A stretch of DNA of 61,022 nucleotides, from the NCBI GenBank assembly GCA_017512555.1, contig JAFWFE010000085.1, forward strand, positions 1 to 61,022. The letters are read 5' to 3'. Origin of the DNA: Solobacterium sp. GTDB taxonomy: Bacteria; Bacillota_I; Bacilli_A; Erysipelotrichales; Erysipelotrichaceae. Of this stretch, positions 15,957 through 25,263 are shown piece by piece. The notes beneath the pieces were generated by a model, which saw nothing but the letters and a program-made list of their open reading frames with translations, was not told the DNA's origin and did not search any database. Position 1 is the stretch's first letter, and the number at the start of each line of letters is the position of its first letter. Both the position numbers and the translations under genes were made by a program.

Positions 15957-16679
15957 TTAAATAACTCCATTCATGATATCGATGACTGTACATACAACCA
16001 TACCGATGATCATGCAGATGGTAAGACCCCATTCCTTAACCCACTGTTTCGGATTCTTTCTGTCCCACAGTGTCAGTAAGGTAATGGCGATTGCACCCGC
16101 AAATACGCCGAACGCCTGTGTCTTGAACGGAATCAGACGGTCAACAGTCAGGGAGCAGTACACACCGATCAGTGCGCCGGTACCGATGATTGGAACCGCG
16201 TTCATGTTTCCGCCGGCCAGCTTTTCCTGTACGACTTCCATACGGTCGGAGAATAGTGCCGAGAAGATAACCCATCCTACACAGCCACCTGCCTCTACGA
16301 TACATGCAGTAGCCAGGAAGTTCGCGTCCATCTGTGCGCTTCCCAGTTCAATACCGATACCGTCAGCCGCAAACTGAGCACCCTGTAATTCATAAGTGAT
16401 TGAACCGATAAAGTTTGTACGCAGCCAGGCAAACGGTGCACCATCGTACATCATCAGCGCTAACATTGCGGTGATCATCACCATACACGGTCCAATGGAT
16501 GTAATTGCTGCGGAACGAATCGAAGCACTAACCTGATTCTTGCTCAAACCGATTCTTACCGCATCTTCTTTTGATTTCTTGAAAATCAGATACGCCTGAT
16601 AAATGACGATCGCTACACCTGGAAGACATGCGATCCACATTATCATGCTGTTTGACAATGCCTTATATTCAGCAGTCAT
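15957..16679 (-). CDS. DUF5058-like membrane protein, probable transporter subunit
   Basis: The 240-residue protein has six or seven membrane helices and resembles DUF5058: MIMWIACLPGVAIVIYQAY at the N-terminus, a cytoplasmic helix SKNQVSASIRSAAITSIGP, and GAPFAWLRTNFIGSITYEL. Such proteins are seen beside peptidase/amidohydrolase genes and a second small membrane protein, as here. The inferred role is transport of the amino-acid-like substrate of the operon. The gap to the M20 gene upstream is 99 bases with no clear terminator. Confidence 0.65.
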   Translation of the reverse strand: MTAEYKALSNSMIMWIACLPGVAIVIYQAYLIFKKSKEDAVRIGLSKNQVSASIRSAAITSIGPCMVMITAMLALMMYDGAPFAWLRTNFIGSITYELQGAQFAADGIGIELGSAQMDANFLATACIVEAGGCVGWVIFSALFSDRMEVVQEKLAGGNMNAVPIIGTGALIGVYCSLTVDRLIPFKTQAFGVFAGAIAITLLTLWDRKNPKQWVKEWGLTICMIIGMVVCTVIDIMNGVI

Positions 16680-16778
16680 ATGATTATAAATTGTCTCCTT
16701 TCACTTTTATCTATGATTTATTACATTGTTTTCTTCAGTATTCTCTTTTTTTCCTCCTTCCTCCCCTCTGAAGAATCG

Positions 16779-18125
16779 TTACAATGGTTTAACCGGATTA
16801 GGTTCAATAACTTCCTTCTTACGCAGAGAATCCATCAGTTCACAATACGATTCCCTGGTAAACAAAGGAGTAAACGAAGCTTTGGTCTTTCTGGCTTCTT
16901 CTGCGTTGTTCTTCAGTAACTTGTAAGCCATCAGCGCAAAGATCTTCGCTGTAACAACATATGCCAGTTCTTCATCTACCGGGTCCATGTTCACATTATG
17001 CAGTTCTCCTACATAACCACCGGTCTTAAACTGGAATAACGGAATCAGGGATGACAGATCACCATAGTCGGTAGAACCAGTCGTTGCCGGTGTATGACGT
17101 TCCAGATCCACGTTCTTGTAGTCATAACAGGACATGACATCCTGGATTGCTTCTGCCATGACATCTACGTTCTCCAGCGGAATCGTCGGCAGATATCCGG
17201 GCAGAGTAACGATCTCACACCCGGTACCCAGCGCTACCGCGCCTGCTCTCATGGAGCGGTCAAACTTCTCACTGGCATTCTGGTATGCCGGAATATTATT
17301 CGCGCGTACGGAGTATTCCATCGTTACGGTATCCGCAATGACATTCATCGCTTCACCGCCGCGTGACACAAAGCCATGGACTCTTACCGCATCCTGGTCA
17401 CGGAATGTCTCTCTCTGCGCATTCAGTGCTGTTACTGCCACATCTCTGGCCGCCAGGGCATCTACACCATATTCCGGAGCACCTGCCGCATGGGAAGCCT
17501 TACCCTTGAATAATACCGTTTTATTCACAAAACCGTTAGTCACATTATTACTGATTCTGGCATCACACCCCGGATCGGTATGATGGCCTACCGTAACATC
17601 AATATCATCCAGAGCACCGATTTTGATCAGTTCGCACTTACCGCCGCCGTAACTGATCTTTCCATCTTCGATCAACTGGTTCTTGAACTCAATCTCTACG
17701 AATTCTTCGGCAGGAACTGCGAAAAAGACAACATTTCCTCCCAGTGCTTCTTGTACTTCCGGATCTTCCAGCGCAAATTTTGCTCCTACCAGGCCGGTGA
17801 TCTGTGAATTATGTCCGCAACAATGCGCAGCCCCGGTCTCCGGATTCGTATCTCTGTGATTGGTGATCGGCAACGCATCCAGTTCACCCATCAGACAGAC
17901 ATTGATATCCCCCTCTTTCCGCGGTTTCAGGTAGGATTTCACACCGGTGATCGCAAGACCTTCCACAGTCTCCGCATTGGATGCCATGGCGTCTTTAAAC
18001 TTACCCGCCGTACGGAATTCCTTATACCCCAGTTCCGCGTGTTTCCAGATATCACGTCCAAATTCAATGATCTCTTCCCGATGCTCATCAATGATCTTGA
18101 GCATCTTCTTTTCCAACAGATCCAT
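16779..18125 (-). CDS. M20 family (AbgB-like) amidohydrolase
   Basis: The 448-residue protein has the two-metal M20 peptidase fold. Metal and catalytic motifs visible are GELDALP, AHCCGHN (in place of HACGHD), PAEEF, VGHHTD and, at the C-terminal end, GGYVGELHNVN. The dimerisation domain lies around residues 200-320 (KASHAAGAPEYGVDALAARD). Such enzymes hydrolyse N-acyl, aminobenzoyl or carbamoyl amides of amino acids. As the first gene of an operon with an ATC hydrolase and a cysteine desulfidase, it is a good candidate for cutting carbamoyl-cysteine or N-acyl-cysteine. That substrate is inference. The start has AGAGAGGAGAC just upstream. Confidence 0.8.
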   Translation of the reverse strand: MDLLEKKMLKIIDEHREEIIEFGRDIWKHAELGYKEFRTAGKFKDAMASNAETVEGLAITGVKSYLKPRKEGDINVCLMGELDALPITNHRDTNPETGAAHCCGHNSQITGLVGAKFALEDPEVQEALGGNVVFFAVPAEEFVEIEFKNQLIEDGKISYGGGKCELIKIGALDDIDVTVGHHTDPGCDARISNNVTNGFVNKTVLFKGKASHAAGAPEYGVDALAARDVAVTALNAQRETFRDQDAVRVHGFVSRGGEAMNVIADTVTMEYSVRANNIPAYQNASEKFDRSMRAGAVALGTGCEIVTLPGYLPTIPLENVDVMAEAIQDVMSCYDYKNVDLERHTPATTGSTDYGDLSSLIPLFQFKTGGYVGELHNVNMDPVDEELAYVVTAKIFALMAYKLLKNNAEEARKTKASFTPLFTRESYCELMDSLRKKEVIEPNPVKPL

Positions 18126-18150
18126 ACTGTCTCCTCTCTATGAATAAAGA

Positions 18151-18166
18151 ATAAACTGTTGTTTAT
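18151..18166. promoter_or_regulatory. palindrome at the M20 operon promoter
   Basis: ATAAACTGTTGTTTAT is a perfect 6+4+6 inverted repeat. It lies immediately downstream of an extended -10 (TGCTACGAT, minus strand, TACGAT at 18168-18173), where a LysR-type or other regulator could act. Confidence 0.45.
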
Positions 18167-18269
18167 GATCGTAGCATATCTGACTTTTCTTGTTTTTTCG
18201 AATTATTTTGTTTCAAATTGATAATTTTATTCTAAACCTTTGATATCATAATGTTAATTAAACAAATTT

Positions 18270-18282
18270 AAACATTATGTTT
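18270..18282. promoter_or_regulatory. candidate LysR operator
   Basis: AAACATTATGTTT is a perfect 6+1+6 inverted repeat with flanking T/A giving a T-N11-A-like site. It lies 37 bases before the divergent lysR start, where autoregulation is usual. Confidence 0.4.
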
Positions 18283-18319
18283 AGTATAAATAATATCACA
18301 GAGGAGCAGATGAATACTT

Positions 18320-19204
18320 ATGGAATTACAGGAAATCATTACTTTTGTCTCTGTTGTGCAACATGAGAGTTTTTCCAAAGGTGCCAAATCCCTGGGTTAC
18401 TCCCAGGCTGCCGTTACCATTCATATCCAGAAACTGGAATCTGAACTTGGTGTACACCTGTTTGACCGTCTGGGAAAACGTATTCGTCTTACCCATGCCG
18501 GGAAGATCTTTTATGATCATGCGCTGAAAATACTGAACGAAGTCGAAGAGTCCAAGGCAGATCTGAAGACAAGCAGTGAACTTCGTGGTTCTCTGACCAT
18601 CGGTACGATCACCTCATTATGCGAATCTCTGTTTCCTTCACTGATTATGCGTTTTCATACCGTACACCCTTATGTCTCACTGAATGTCCAGACAGATTCT
18701 CCTGCCAACCTCATGGAACTACTCTACAATAATGAAATTGATATCTTATACCTGATGGACCGGAAGCTCCATGAACCCAGTCTGATCAAATATATGGAAG
18801 AGAAAGAACGTATCATCTTCCTTGCGTCTTACGATAATCCCCTGGCAGATCATCATCCCCATACACTGGATGAACTCTTCCGGCAGCCGATCATCCTTAC
18901 GGAAAAAGATGCCAGTTACCGGAAAGTACTGGAAGAACAATTGCTGGAAAAAAACAGAGAGATCATCCCTGTCATTGAATCAGATAATACGGATATCCTG
19001 CTGAAACTTACACGTAATAATATGGGAATCACCTTTTTGCCTGAGTTCTTCCTGAAGGAAGAAAGCGGCGCAGATCTCTGTGAAATCCTGATTCCGGAAT
19101 GTAATGTCTACGTCTATCGCCAGGTCGTCTATCACCGGGATAAGTGGGTTACTAATGAGATGAAAGCTTTTCTTGACCTGTTAACTCCTGTGCAGGAGAA
19201 TTGA
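18320..19204 (+). CDS. LysR-family transcriptional regulator
   Basis: The 294-residue protein has the LysR winged helix at its N-terminus (FVSVVQHESFSKGAKSLGYS, then QAAVTIHIQKLESELGVHLF) and a two-lobed effector domain starting near residue 92 (LTIGTITSLCESLFPSL). It is divergent from the M20/ATC/desulfidase operon with a 194-base gap holding two palindromes, so it very probably controls that operon. The inducer is likely the operon's substrate or cysteine. The best ribosome site (GAGGAG) is 13 bases from this ATG but only 3 from an out-of-frame ATG at 18310. Its last 53 bases overlap the convergent phosphatase gene. Confidence 0.9.
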   Translation: MELQEIITFVSVVQHESFSKGAKSLGYSQAAVTIHIQKLESELGVHLFDRLGKRIRLTHAGKIFYDHALKILNEVEESKADLKTSSELRGSLTIGTITSLCESLFPSLIMRFHTVHPYVSLNVQTDSPANLMELLYNNEIDILYLMDRKLHEPSLIKYMEEKERIIFLASYDNPLADHHPHTLDELFRQPIILTEKDASYRKVLEEQLLEKNREIIPVIESDNTDILLKLTRNNMGITFLPEFFLKEESGADLCEILIPECNVYVYRQVVYHRDKWVTNEMKAFLDLLTPVQEN

Positions 19205-19649
19205 TCAGGTACTCCAGCAAGCCTGTACATCCGGCAAGGATATCTTCCCATGCCTGTTCATAATCACCGGTATACCAGGGGTCTTCGATATCTTTCGGAG
19301 TATCGGTATAATCCATGAGAAAAGATACTTTGTGTTCGGGATCACCACGTGTGATCTCTTTTATTCGGCGGTAATTCGGACGGTCCATGATGATGATCAT
19401 TTCCGCGTCATGGTACTCACTCTGCGTGATCTGATGCGCATGATGTCCTTGGCAGGAGATGCCATGTTCCGCAAGCTTCCTTCTGGCAGGAGGATATACC
19501 GGATTACCATATTCTTCCTGGCTGACACCTGCGGAAGAGATCTCAAACCGTGATTCCAGTCCGGCATCACTTACCAGTTTCTTCATGATGTATTCTGCCA
19601 TGGGGCTCCGGCAGATGTTACCCCAGCAGACAAACACTATTTTATTCAT
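19152..19649 (-). CDS. low-molecular-weight protein tyrosine phosphatase
   Basis: The 165-residue protein begins MNKIVFVCWGNICRSPMAE, which contains the C-x5-R-S phosphate loop (C8 to R14) of the low-molecular-weight PTP/arsenate reductase fold. The general acid loop is DPWYTGDYEQ near residue 122. These enzymes dephosphorylate phosphotyrosine or phosphoarginine proteins in the cytoplasm. AGGAAAC lies nine bases before the ATG. The gene is monocistronic and its 3' end overlaps the lysR end by 53 bases, antisense to it, so the two transcripts may interfere. Confidence 0.92.
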   Translation of the reverse strand: MNKIVFVCWGNICRSPMAEYIMKKLVSDAGLESRFEISSAGVSQEEYGNPVYPPARRKLAEHGISCQGHHAHQITQSEYHDAEMIIIMDRPNYRRIKEITRGDPEHKVSFLMDYTDTPKDIEDPWYTGDYEQAWEDILAGCTGLLEYLINSPAQELTGQEKLSSH

Positions 19650-19763
19650 TTATCGTTTCCTGTCTCTTTACTACCTTAATGTACGTACTTTGCTGACTCG
19701 CTATAACAAGTATACCAACAATACCAACATTGGATTAAACTATTGTTGCGGGAGGAATATGAA

Positions 19764-20732
19764 ATGAAAAATATACGGATATTATTATCGCTGCTCGTTG
19801 CCCTTACGATTACGGGCTGTCAGAAAATGATCACCGCTTCGATCAACCTCAATGAGGGTGACGGCAAAGAAAGCGGCATGAGGGCAGAATTTAAGGAGAA
19901 GTCTACACTGAAAGACCTGTTTGATGCTTTCAGTGAGGGAAAGGAATTCACTTATGCCGTGGATAATGAGGGATATATCGTTTCCATCAACGGTAAAGAG
20001 AACGGTGAGTTCGGTTATTGGGAAGTATTGCTGAATGGTGAACTGCTGGATGATGTGATTTCAAAGACAGGCTTGAATGAAGGAGATGTCTGCGATATCA
20101 CCTATATTCCGAATGAGAGTAATCCGATCGTAGGCGGCTGGGAGATTGCTGAAGTCGCCAGAGAAGATCTTGCCGAAAACGAAAGACAGAACTTTGAAAA
20201 GGCAATGGAAACCGTACTTGGTGAGGAATATGAACCGGTATGTGTTCTGGCAACACAGCTGGTCAGCGGAACCAACTACGCCTATCTGGCACGCGGCACA
20301 ACAGTCACTGCTGAACCTGTAAGCAATTTCTGCATCATCAAGATCTATGAGGATCTTAACGGGAATGTTGAACTGAAATCGATTGCCGATATCGAACTCG
20401 GTGACATAAAGACACGCCAGGACACAGATGACGAGATCCTTGGCGGCTGGCAGGTAAAAGACAGCGGCAGACCAGGAACACTGGGTTCTGCGGAAGCACA
20501 GGCAAGTTTTGACAAAGCAACGGCTGATCTGGTCGGTGTCGGATACAATCCGATCCAGCTGATTGCAAAGCAAATCGTAAATGGTACTAACTACATCGCT
20601 CTTGTCAGAGGCAGATCATTCGGTGTAGATGATACACCTGAGCTTTACATCATCGAGTGGTATGAGGATCTTGATGAAAACAGTACTGTGACTGACATTA
20701 AGAAATTTGATCTGAATTACTACGTAGAATGA
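19764..20732 (+). CDS. lipoprotein with DUF4430-like domain and two cystatin-like domains
   Basis: The start at 19764 has GGGAGGA seven bases upstream. The 322-residue product has a lipobox (LTITGC, Cys19), so it should be anchored on the outer face of the membrane. Residues 24-115 resemble DUF4430 (YWEVLLNGELLDDVISKTGL), a ligand- or cobalamin-related surface fold. Two repeats follow, each with the cystatin pattern. The first has GGW at 124 and QLVSGTNYAYLARG at 165. The second has GGW at 227 and QIVNGTNYIALVRG at 270. In animal stefins an N-terminal Gly pair and QVVAGTNY insert into papain-like proteases. Inhibition of host or bacterial cysteine proteases is inferred. A terminator follows. 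Confidence 0.8.
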   Translation: MKNIRILLSLLVALTITGCQKMITASINLNEGDGKESGMRAEFKEKSTLKDLFDAFSEGKEFTYAVDNEGYIVSINGKENGEFGYWEVLLNGELLDDVISKTGLNEGDVCDITYIPNESNPIVGGWEIAEVAREDLAENERQNFEKAMETVLGEEYEPVCVLATQLVSGTNYAYLARGTTVTAEPVSNFCIIKIYEDLNGNVELKSIADIELGDIKTRQDTDDEILGGWQVKDSGRPGTLGSAEAQASFDKATADLVGVGYNPIQLIAKQIVNGTNYIALVRGRSFGVDDTPELYIIEWYEDLDENSTVTDIKKFDLNYYVE

Positions 20733-20780
20733 TCTCTTGAGAGATATTCAACAGCACACAAAATCCGATAACATAAAACA

Positions 20781-20808
20781 AGAGGAAATCATGAAGATTT
20801 CCTCTTTT
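20781..20808. terminator. bidirectional terminator between convergent lipoprotein genes
   Basis: A perfect 10-base stem (AGAGGAAATC / GATTTCCTCT) with a 5-base loop is followed by T-rich sequence on the plus strand and TGTTTTATG on the minus strand, just beyond both stops. Confidence 0.8.
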
Positions 20809-20809
20809 C

Positions 20810-21616
20810 TTATTCGGGTGCGGTTAACGCTTCGATCAGTCGTTGGATCATGAGTTCCTGATCTTGTTCTTTCATCTCACCGGATATCCGGATTACAACT
20901 GTTCCGATGACCGCATGTTTACCTGCCGCGAAGATTCTTCCGTCAAAGGAGGAGATATAAGCGTTTCTGCTCTCTGCGTCTTCTGTAGTCGCATATATTT
21001 CAAGGCATCCACCACCCGATGTACCTTTTTCAATTGCGGAAGTGTTGCTTAAATGTATTTTGGCGGGAACAAGATCACATTCAAAGAATATCGCGGAAGT
21101 ATATCCTCCCGGTTTGTTCAGCATTCCATTGGGATCATTCCCCTCTGTGACTGCTTCAGCGTTAGTGATATTTTCTACATTCAGAATTCTTTTTATTACC
21201 TGTTCTACCGGAGGATTCGTAACCAGTTTGCACTGTTGTATACTGGTTGTCATTTCTTCTGTCAGTTTCTTCAGTTCTGTAATCACTGTACTGTAATCCA
21301 CTGCGTTTAATTCGGAAGCTTGTTTGCCAATCACTTCCTCTCCCTTTCCCATCTCCGGAGGGAGTACTTTTGCACCTTCCGCATTTTTCATCATCTCTAC
21401 AGAGCGTTCGAGCAGGGTCGGATCCAGAGGTCTATCCTCAGATTCCAAAAGTACCCACAGATCAGATATAGCTGAATCCAGTTCCTGGTTCTTCGCCTCC
21501 AGCGCTGTAACCGCTTCTTCAAAATCTATCTTCGCCTGACTCTTTCCGCACGCAGTTACGCAGAGCAGAAGGATCACAGCGAGTGTTCCTTTCAGCATTT
21601 TTGTGATACTTTTCAT
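20810..21616 (-). CDS. lipoprotein of unknown function, 268 aa
   Basis: The signal MKSITKMLKGTLAVILLLCV is followed by the lipobox VTAC. A coiled-coil segment follows (FEEAVTALEAKNQELDSAIS). The C-terminal half holds a compact domain with LVPAKIHLSNTSAIEKGTSG and a Gly-rich GGGCLEIYATTEDAESRNAY, which resembles the surface lipoprotein pattern in which a short peptide reports on the charge or arrangement of a ligand. No family is recognised. It has its own extended -10 promoter and shares a terminator with the cystatin-like gene. Confidence 0.7.
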   Translation of the reverse strand: MKSITKMLKGTLAVILLLCVTACGKSQAKIDFEEAVTALEAKNQELDSAISDLWVLLESEDRPLDPTLLERSVEMMKNAEGAKVLPPEMGKGEEVIGKQASELNAVDYSTVITELKKLTEEMTTSIQQCKLVTNPPVEQVIKRILNVENITNAEAVTEGNDPNGMLNKPGGYTSAIFFECDLVPAKIHLSNTSAIEKGTSGGGCLEIYATTEDAESRNAYISSFDGRIFAAGKHAVIGTVVIRISGEMKEQDQELMIQRLIEALTAPE

Positions 21617-21639
21617 TAGAATTCCTGCCTCTATTCAGT

Positions 21640-21648
21640 ATTGTAGCA
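21640..21648 (-). promoter_or_regulatory. extended -10 promoter of the lipoprotein gene
   Basis: TGCTACAAT on the minus strand (TACAAT at 21640-21645) lies about 24 bases before the start; no good -35 hexamer is seen. Confidence 0.45.
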
Positions 21649-21671
21649 TTTGCTCGTCTCTCTTCCATAAG

Positions 21672-21693
21672 AAAACCGGAGTATCTCTCCGGT
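21672..21693 (-). terminator. terminator of the ctpA-uvrB operon
   Basis: The stem ACCGGAG / CTCCGGT with a 5-base loop is followed by TTTTCTT on the minus strand, nine bases past the uvrB stop. Confidence 0.75.
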
Positions 21694-21701
21694 ATGTTCT
21701 T

Positions 21702-23678
21702 CTAATCCTCTGCCTTTAGTTCAAAGACAATATCTCTCAGTTCTGCCGCTCTCTCGAAGTCCAGAAGTCTTGCGGCTTCTTTCATCTCCTTTTCCAGCTG
21801 CTGGATCATCTTTTCTTTTTCCTTCCGGCTCATCTTGTTCTTACGGCTCATATACTTTGCCGTCATTTCCTTGGTCTCTATACCATGGATTGCTTCTTCC
21901 ACCGGCTTGACCACAGTATGCGGGACAATGCCGTGCTCCGCGTTATACGCTTCCTGTATACTGCGTCTGCGGTTGGTTTCGTCAATCGCCGTACGCATGG
22001 AGTCTGTAATCGTATCCGCGTACATATATACTTCTCCGTGTACATTTCTCGCACAACGTCCAATTGTCTGGATCAGTGACCGGCTGCTGCGGAGGAAGCC
22101 TTCCTTATCCGCGTCCAGAATACAGATCAGGGATACTTCCGGGATATCCAGACCTTCTCTTAACAAGTTGATTCCTACAATGATATCTACTTTCCCAAGA
22201 CGAAGATTCCGGATGATCTCCGATCTTTCCAGTGTCTTGGTTTCATGGTGCAGGTAACTTACCTTGTAGTTACGTACTTTCAGGTATTCAGTCAGATCTT
22301 CAGCCATACGTACAGTAAGTGTTGTGATCAGTACCCGTTCATTCTGCGCAATCCTGGCATCGATTGCCTCACAGATATCATCGATCTGTCCGTGGGTAGG
22401 TTTAACGGTAATCTTCGGATCAACCAGACCGGTAGGACGGATTACCTGTTCCACCACCTGGTTGTGCACCTTCATCAGTTCATAATCCCCGGGCGTGGCA
22501 CTGCAGTAGATCACCTGATTGACCAGGCTTTCGAATTCATCAAACTTCATCGGGCGGTTGTCTATGGCACTGGGCAGACGGAAGCCATAGTCCACCAGAG
22601 TCACCTTACGCTGATGATCACCGTTGTACATACCGCGGATCTGTGGTATTGACACATGAGATTCATCCACAAACAGCAGATAATCCTTGGGGAAATAATC
22701 AAAGAGATTAAACGGTCTTTCTCCGGGTTTTCTGCCGTCAATATGCATGGAGTAATTCTCAATACCTGCACAGTATCCGTTTTCTCTTAATGATTCAATA
22801 TCAAAACGTGTACGCTGTTCGAGACGTTCTTTCTCCAGCAGTTTTCCTTCTTTTTCAAAGTACTTCAGACGTTCTTCCAGTTCTTCTTCGATAGCGTCAC
22901 AAGCTTTCATCATTGTCTCATGACTGCGCGCATATCCTGTTGCCGGAAAGATATTGTAGAACTGGTATGCCTGGATCGTATGCCCGGTAAGCGGGTCTAC
23001 CTCGGTGATCCTGTCGATCTCATCCCCGAACAGTTCAATACGGATATTAAACTGATCGGTATAGGCAGGAGTAACTTCGATCACATCTCCGCGTACACGC
23101 AATGTGCCGCGTTTCTGGTCCATGTCGTTGCGGGTATACTGACGATCGATAAACTTGCGGATCAGTACATTCCTGTCTACTGTTTCACCGACTCTGATTG
23201 TAAAGAACATGTCCTTGTATTGTTCCGGATCACTTGCGGCATAGATACAGGCAACCGATGCCACGATGATCATATCTCTGTGCTCGGAGATCGAGTTGAT
23301 CGCGGATTCCCTGAACATGTCCAGTTCTTCGTTGATCGCGGCTGTTTTCTCAATATACATATCATTCTTCGGCATGTACGCTTCCGGCTGATAGTAATCA
23401 AAATTAGATACGAAATACTCTACACGGTTATGTGGGAACAACTCCTTAAATTCCGAGTATAACTGACCTGCCAGGGTCTTGTTGTGAGAGAAGATCAGGG
23501 TAGGTCTGTTCACTCTTTCGATGATATTGGCCATGGTAAAAGTTTTTCCGGTACCTGTAGCACCTTCCAGAACTTGTTCCTTCTTCCCCGCCAAGATCCC
23601 TTCCACAAGCTTTTCAATTGCCTGCGGCTGATCCCCGGTAGGTTTAAACGGAGAAACCAACTCAAACTTATCAGCCAT
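21702..23678 (-). CDS. uvrB: excinuclease ABC subunit B
   Basis: The 658-residue protein is full-length UvrB, the damage-verifying helicase-like subunit of nucleotide excision repair. It opens with [18 protein letters not shown], then the Walker [13 protein letters not shown] near residue 40. The beta-hairpin region ([16 protein letters not shown]) clamps the damaged strand. The DESHVSIPQ box and helicase motif VI ([12 protein letters not shown]) follow. The C-terminal UVR domain ([20 protein letters not shown]) contacts UvrC. Its ATG lies inside the end of ctpA with an eight-base overlap, so the two are cotranscribed. uvrA is not beside it here. Confidence 0.97.
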   Translation of the reverse strand: MADKFELVSPFKPTGDQPQAIEKLVEGILAGKKEQVLEGATGTGKTFTMANIIERVNRPTLIFSHNKTLAGQLYSEFKELFPHNRVEYFVSNFDYYQPEAYMPKNDMYIEKTAAINEELDMFRESAINSISEHRDMIIVASVACIYAASDPEQYKDMFFTIRVGETVDRNVLIRKFIDRQYTRNDMDQKRGTLRVRGDVIEVTPAYTDQFNIRIELFGDEIDRITEVDPLTGHTIQAYQFYNIFPATGYARSHETMMKACDAIEEELEERLKYFEKEGKLLEKERLEQRTRFDIESLRENGYCAGIENYSMHIDGRKPGERPFNLFDYFPKDYLLFVDESHVSIPQIRGMYNGDHQRKVTLVDYGFRLPSAIDNRPMKFDEFESLVNQVIYCSATPGDYELMKVHNQVVEQVIRPTGLVDPKITVKPTHGQIDDICEAIDARIAQNERVLITTLTVRMAEDLTEYLKVRNYKVSYLHHETKTLERSEIIRNLRLGKVDIIVGINLLREGLDIPEVSLICILDADKEGFLRSSRSLIQTIGRCARNVHGEVYMYADTITDSMRTAIDETNRRRSIQEAYNAEHGIVPHTVVKPVEEAIHGIETKEMTAKYMSRKNKMSRKEKEKMIQQLEKEMKEAARLLDFERAAELRDIVFELKAED

Positions 23679-25176
23679 GTAAGATTTCCTTTGCCTTTAC
23701 CAGCGGCGCGTCATAACTGTGATCTGTATTCCAGGTATAGATCACTGCCGAGAGAAGACTATTATATGTATCTTTATCCAGAGTACCGTTCACTTCTAAA
23801 CCACGGTCATCCTGGAACTTCCGTATCGCATCTTCCATTCCTTTGGAGAAATATCCATCAACTCTGCCGGCAGAATACCCCAGGAAGTCCATTGCCAGCT
23901 GCGCGATCCGGTTATACTCTGAGACAGAATCATACGATAAGACTGTCTGTTCATCCATGTCGATGAATATCGTGGTCAGAGCAGGATGAAGATCTACCGG
24001 GATGTCCGGTTCAATTCCCTGGTTGTTTACCCAGATACCGTTGGGAGAAACCCACTTACTGGTCGTATATTTCAGAGCTGAGCGATCACTGAATGTATAG
24101 GTGATCTGTACGGTACCTTTCCCGTAGGTCTTACTGCCGATCACGGTCACATCATCTCTGTTTTCTTTCATTGCCAGAGTAAATACTTCGGAAGCACTGG
24201 CAGTATTCTCATCCACCAGAAGCACAATATCTCCGTCATTCCAGATCTGCCCGCTCTTCGCCAGTAATACTTCTTCTGAATCATTGGGATACACCTGTTT
24301 CATCAATGTCTGTCCCTTCGGGATAAACAGGCTTGCGACATCCTGCAGTGAATCCAGATATCCGCCGCCGTTACCACGCAGATCAATGATCAGTGACTTC
24401 GCGCCTTGATCCAGCAGATCCTGCATGTAGGTCTTCATCTCTGCTGCCGTTGTTTCGCCAAACTGCATGATTTCGATATATCCGATGGAGTTATCAAGCA
24501 TTTCTCCGAATACCGTCACATTGATTGCCTGCCGGGGAATCACCAGCGTCACCAGTTCATCACCGCGGATAAACACGATCTCCACGGATGTGCCCGGTTC
24601 ACCACGTACCATACCGGTAATATCATCAGAAGTCAGGTCATCGACCACTGTGCCATCCACGATATGGATCATATCTCCGGGCTGTACCCCCGCTTTTTCT
24701 GCCGGAGAGCCCTTGAATACACGTTCTACCATGTGTATACCATCACCGGTGGAGAAATACTGCACACCGATACCGACAAAATTACGGTTGATAGACTGCG
24801 TGAAATTCGTTGTTTCTTCTTCGGTCATATACACTGTATGCGGATCTTCTGCATTCGTAGTCATCCCGATCAGTGCCTGATCCATCAGCCTGCCTTCCGG
24901 ATCCTCTATATCTTTCGCGAAAAACCACTCTTTGGACATGATCCGCAGGATTTCACTTAGTTTCGTATCCGCGGTATTGGTTACAGGCTTACGACCGCGC
25001 AGACTCCAGGCCAACCCCACCAGTAACCCGCAGATAATTGCCAGTATATAGATGATCCGCATTAATCTGCGGTTTTCTTTTTTTAGTGTTTTCAGATCGA
25101 TTTCATCCGGCCACTGGTGTCTTTCCAGCTGTACACGGATGACCTCATCGTCTTGTCTGTTCTTTTCTTCACTCAT
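23671..25176 (-). CDS. S41 C-terminal processing peptidase with PDZ and peptidoglycan-binding domain
   Basis: The ATG at 25176 is chosen over the TTG two codons earlier because GAGG lies six bases upstream. The 501-residue protein has one N-terminal membrane helix near residues 40-59 ([19 protein letters not shown]). A PDZ domain lies around 140-215 ([20 protein letters not shown]), followed by the S41 protease core. The catalytic Ser is in [10 protein letters not shown] and the Lys in [13 protein letters not shown]-terminal PG-binding-1 domain ([20 protein letters not shown]) closes it. CtpA-type proteases trim or degrade exported proteins outside the membrane. The uvrB gene overlaps its end. 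Confidence 0.92.
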   Translation of the reverse strand: MSEEKNRQDDEVIRVQLERHQWPDEIDLKTLKKENRRLMRIIYILAIICGLLVGLAWSLRGRKPVTNTADTKLSEILRIMSKEWFFAKDIEDPEGRLMDQALIGMTTNAEDPHTVYMTEEETTNFTQSINRNFVGIGVQYFSTGDGIHMVERVFKGSPAEKAGVQPGDMIHIVDGTVVDDLTSDDITGMVRGEPGTSVEIVFIRGDELVTLVIPRQAINVTVFGEMLDNSIGYIEIMQFGETTAAEMKTYMQDLLDQGAKSLIIDLRGNGGGYLDSLQDVASLFIPKGQTLMKQVYPNDSEEVLLAKSGQIWNDGDIVLLVDENTASASEVFTLAMKENRDDVTVIGSKTYGKGTVQITYTFSDRSALKYTTSKWVSPNGIWVNNQGIEPDIPVDLHPALTTIFIDMDEQTVLSYDSVSEYNRIAQLAMDFLGYSAGRVDGYFSKGMEDAIRKFQDDRGLEVNGTLDKDTYNSLLSAVIYTWNTDHSYDAPLVKAKEILHG

Positions 25177-25199
25177 TGTCAACCTCTGTAAACGTTACT

Positions 25200-25208
25200 A
25201 TTATACCA
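25200..25208 (-). promoter_or_regulatory. extended -10 promoter of ctpA-uvrB
   Basis: TGGTATAAT on the minus strand (TATAAT at 25200-25205) lies about 24 bases upstream of the ATG. The -35 region is poor, as expected for an extended -10. Confidence 0.6.
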
Positions 25209-25263
25209 AAGATTATGTCCTGTTATATGTGTTATTATTGTGTTTATAGAAAAGAGAAAGTGT

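Noticed and set aside
18126..18319. Possible riboswitch or T-box in the lysR/M20 intergenic region
   Set aside because: The region is AT-rich with only two short palindromes; no T-box (TGGN) specifier structure or SAM-type junction could be recognised.
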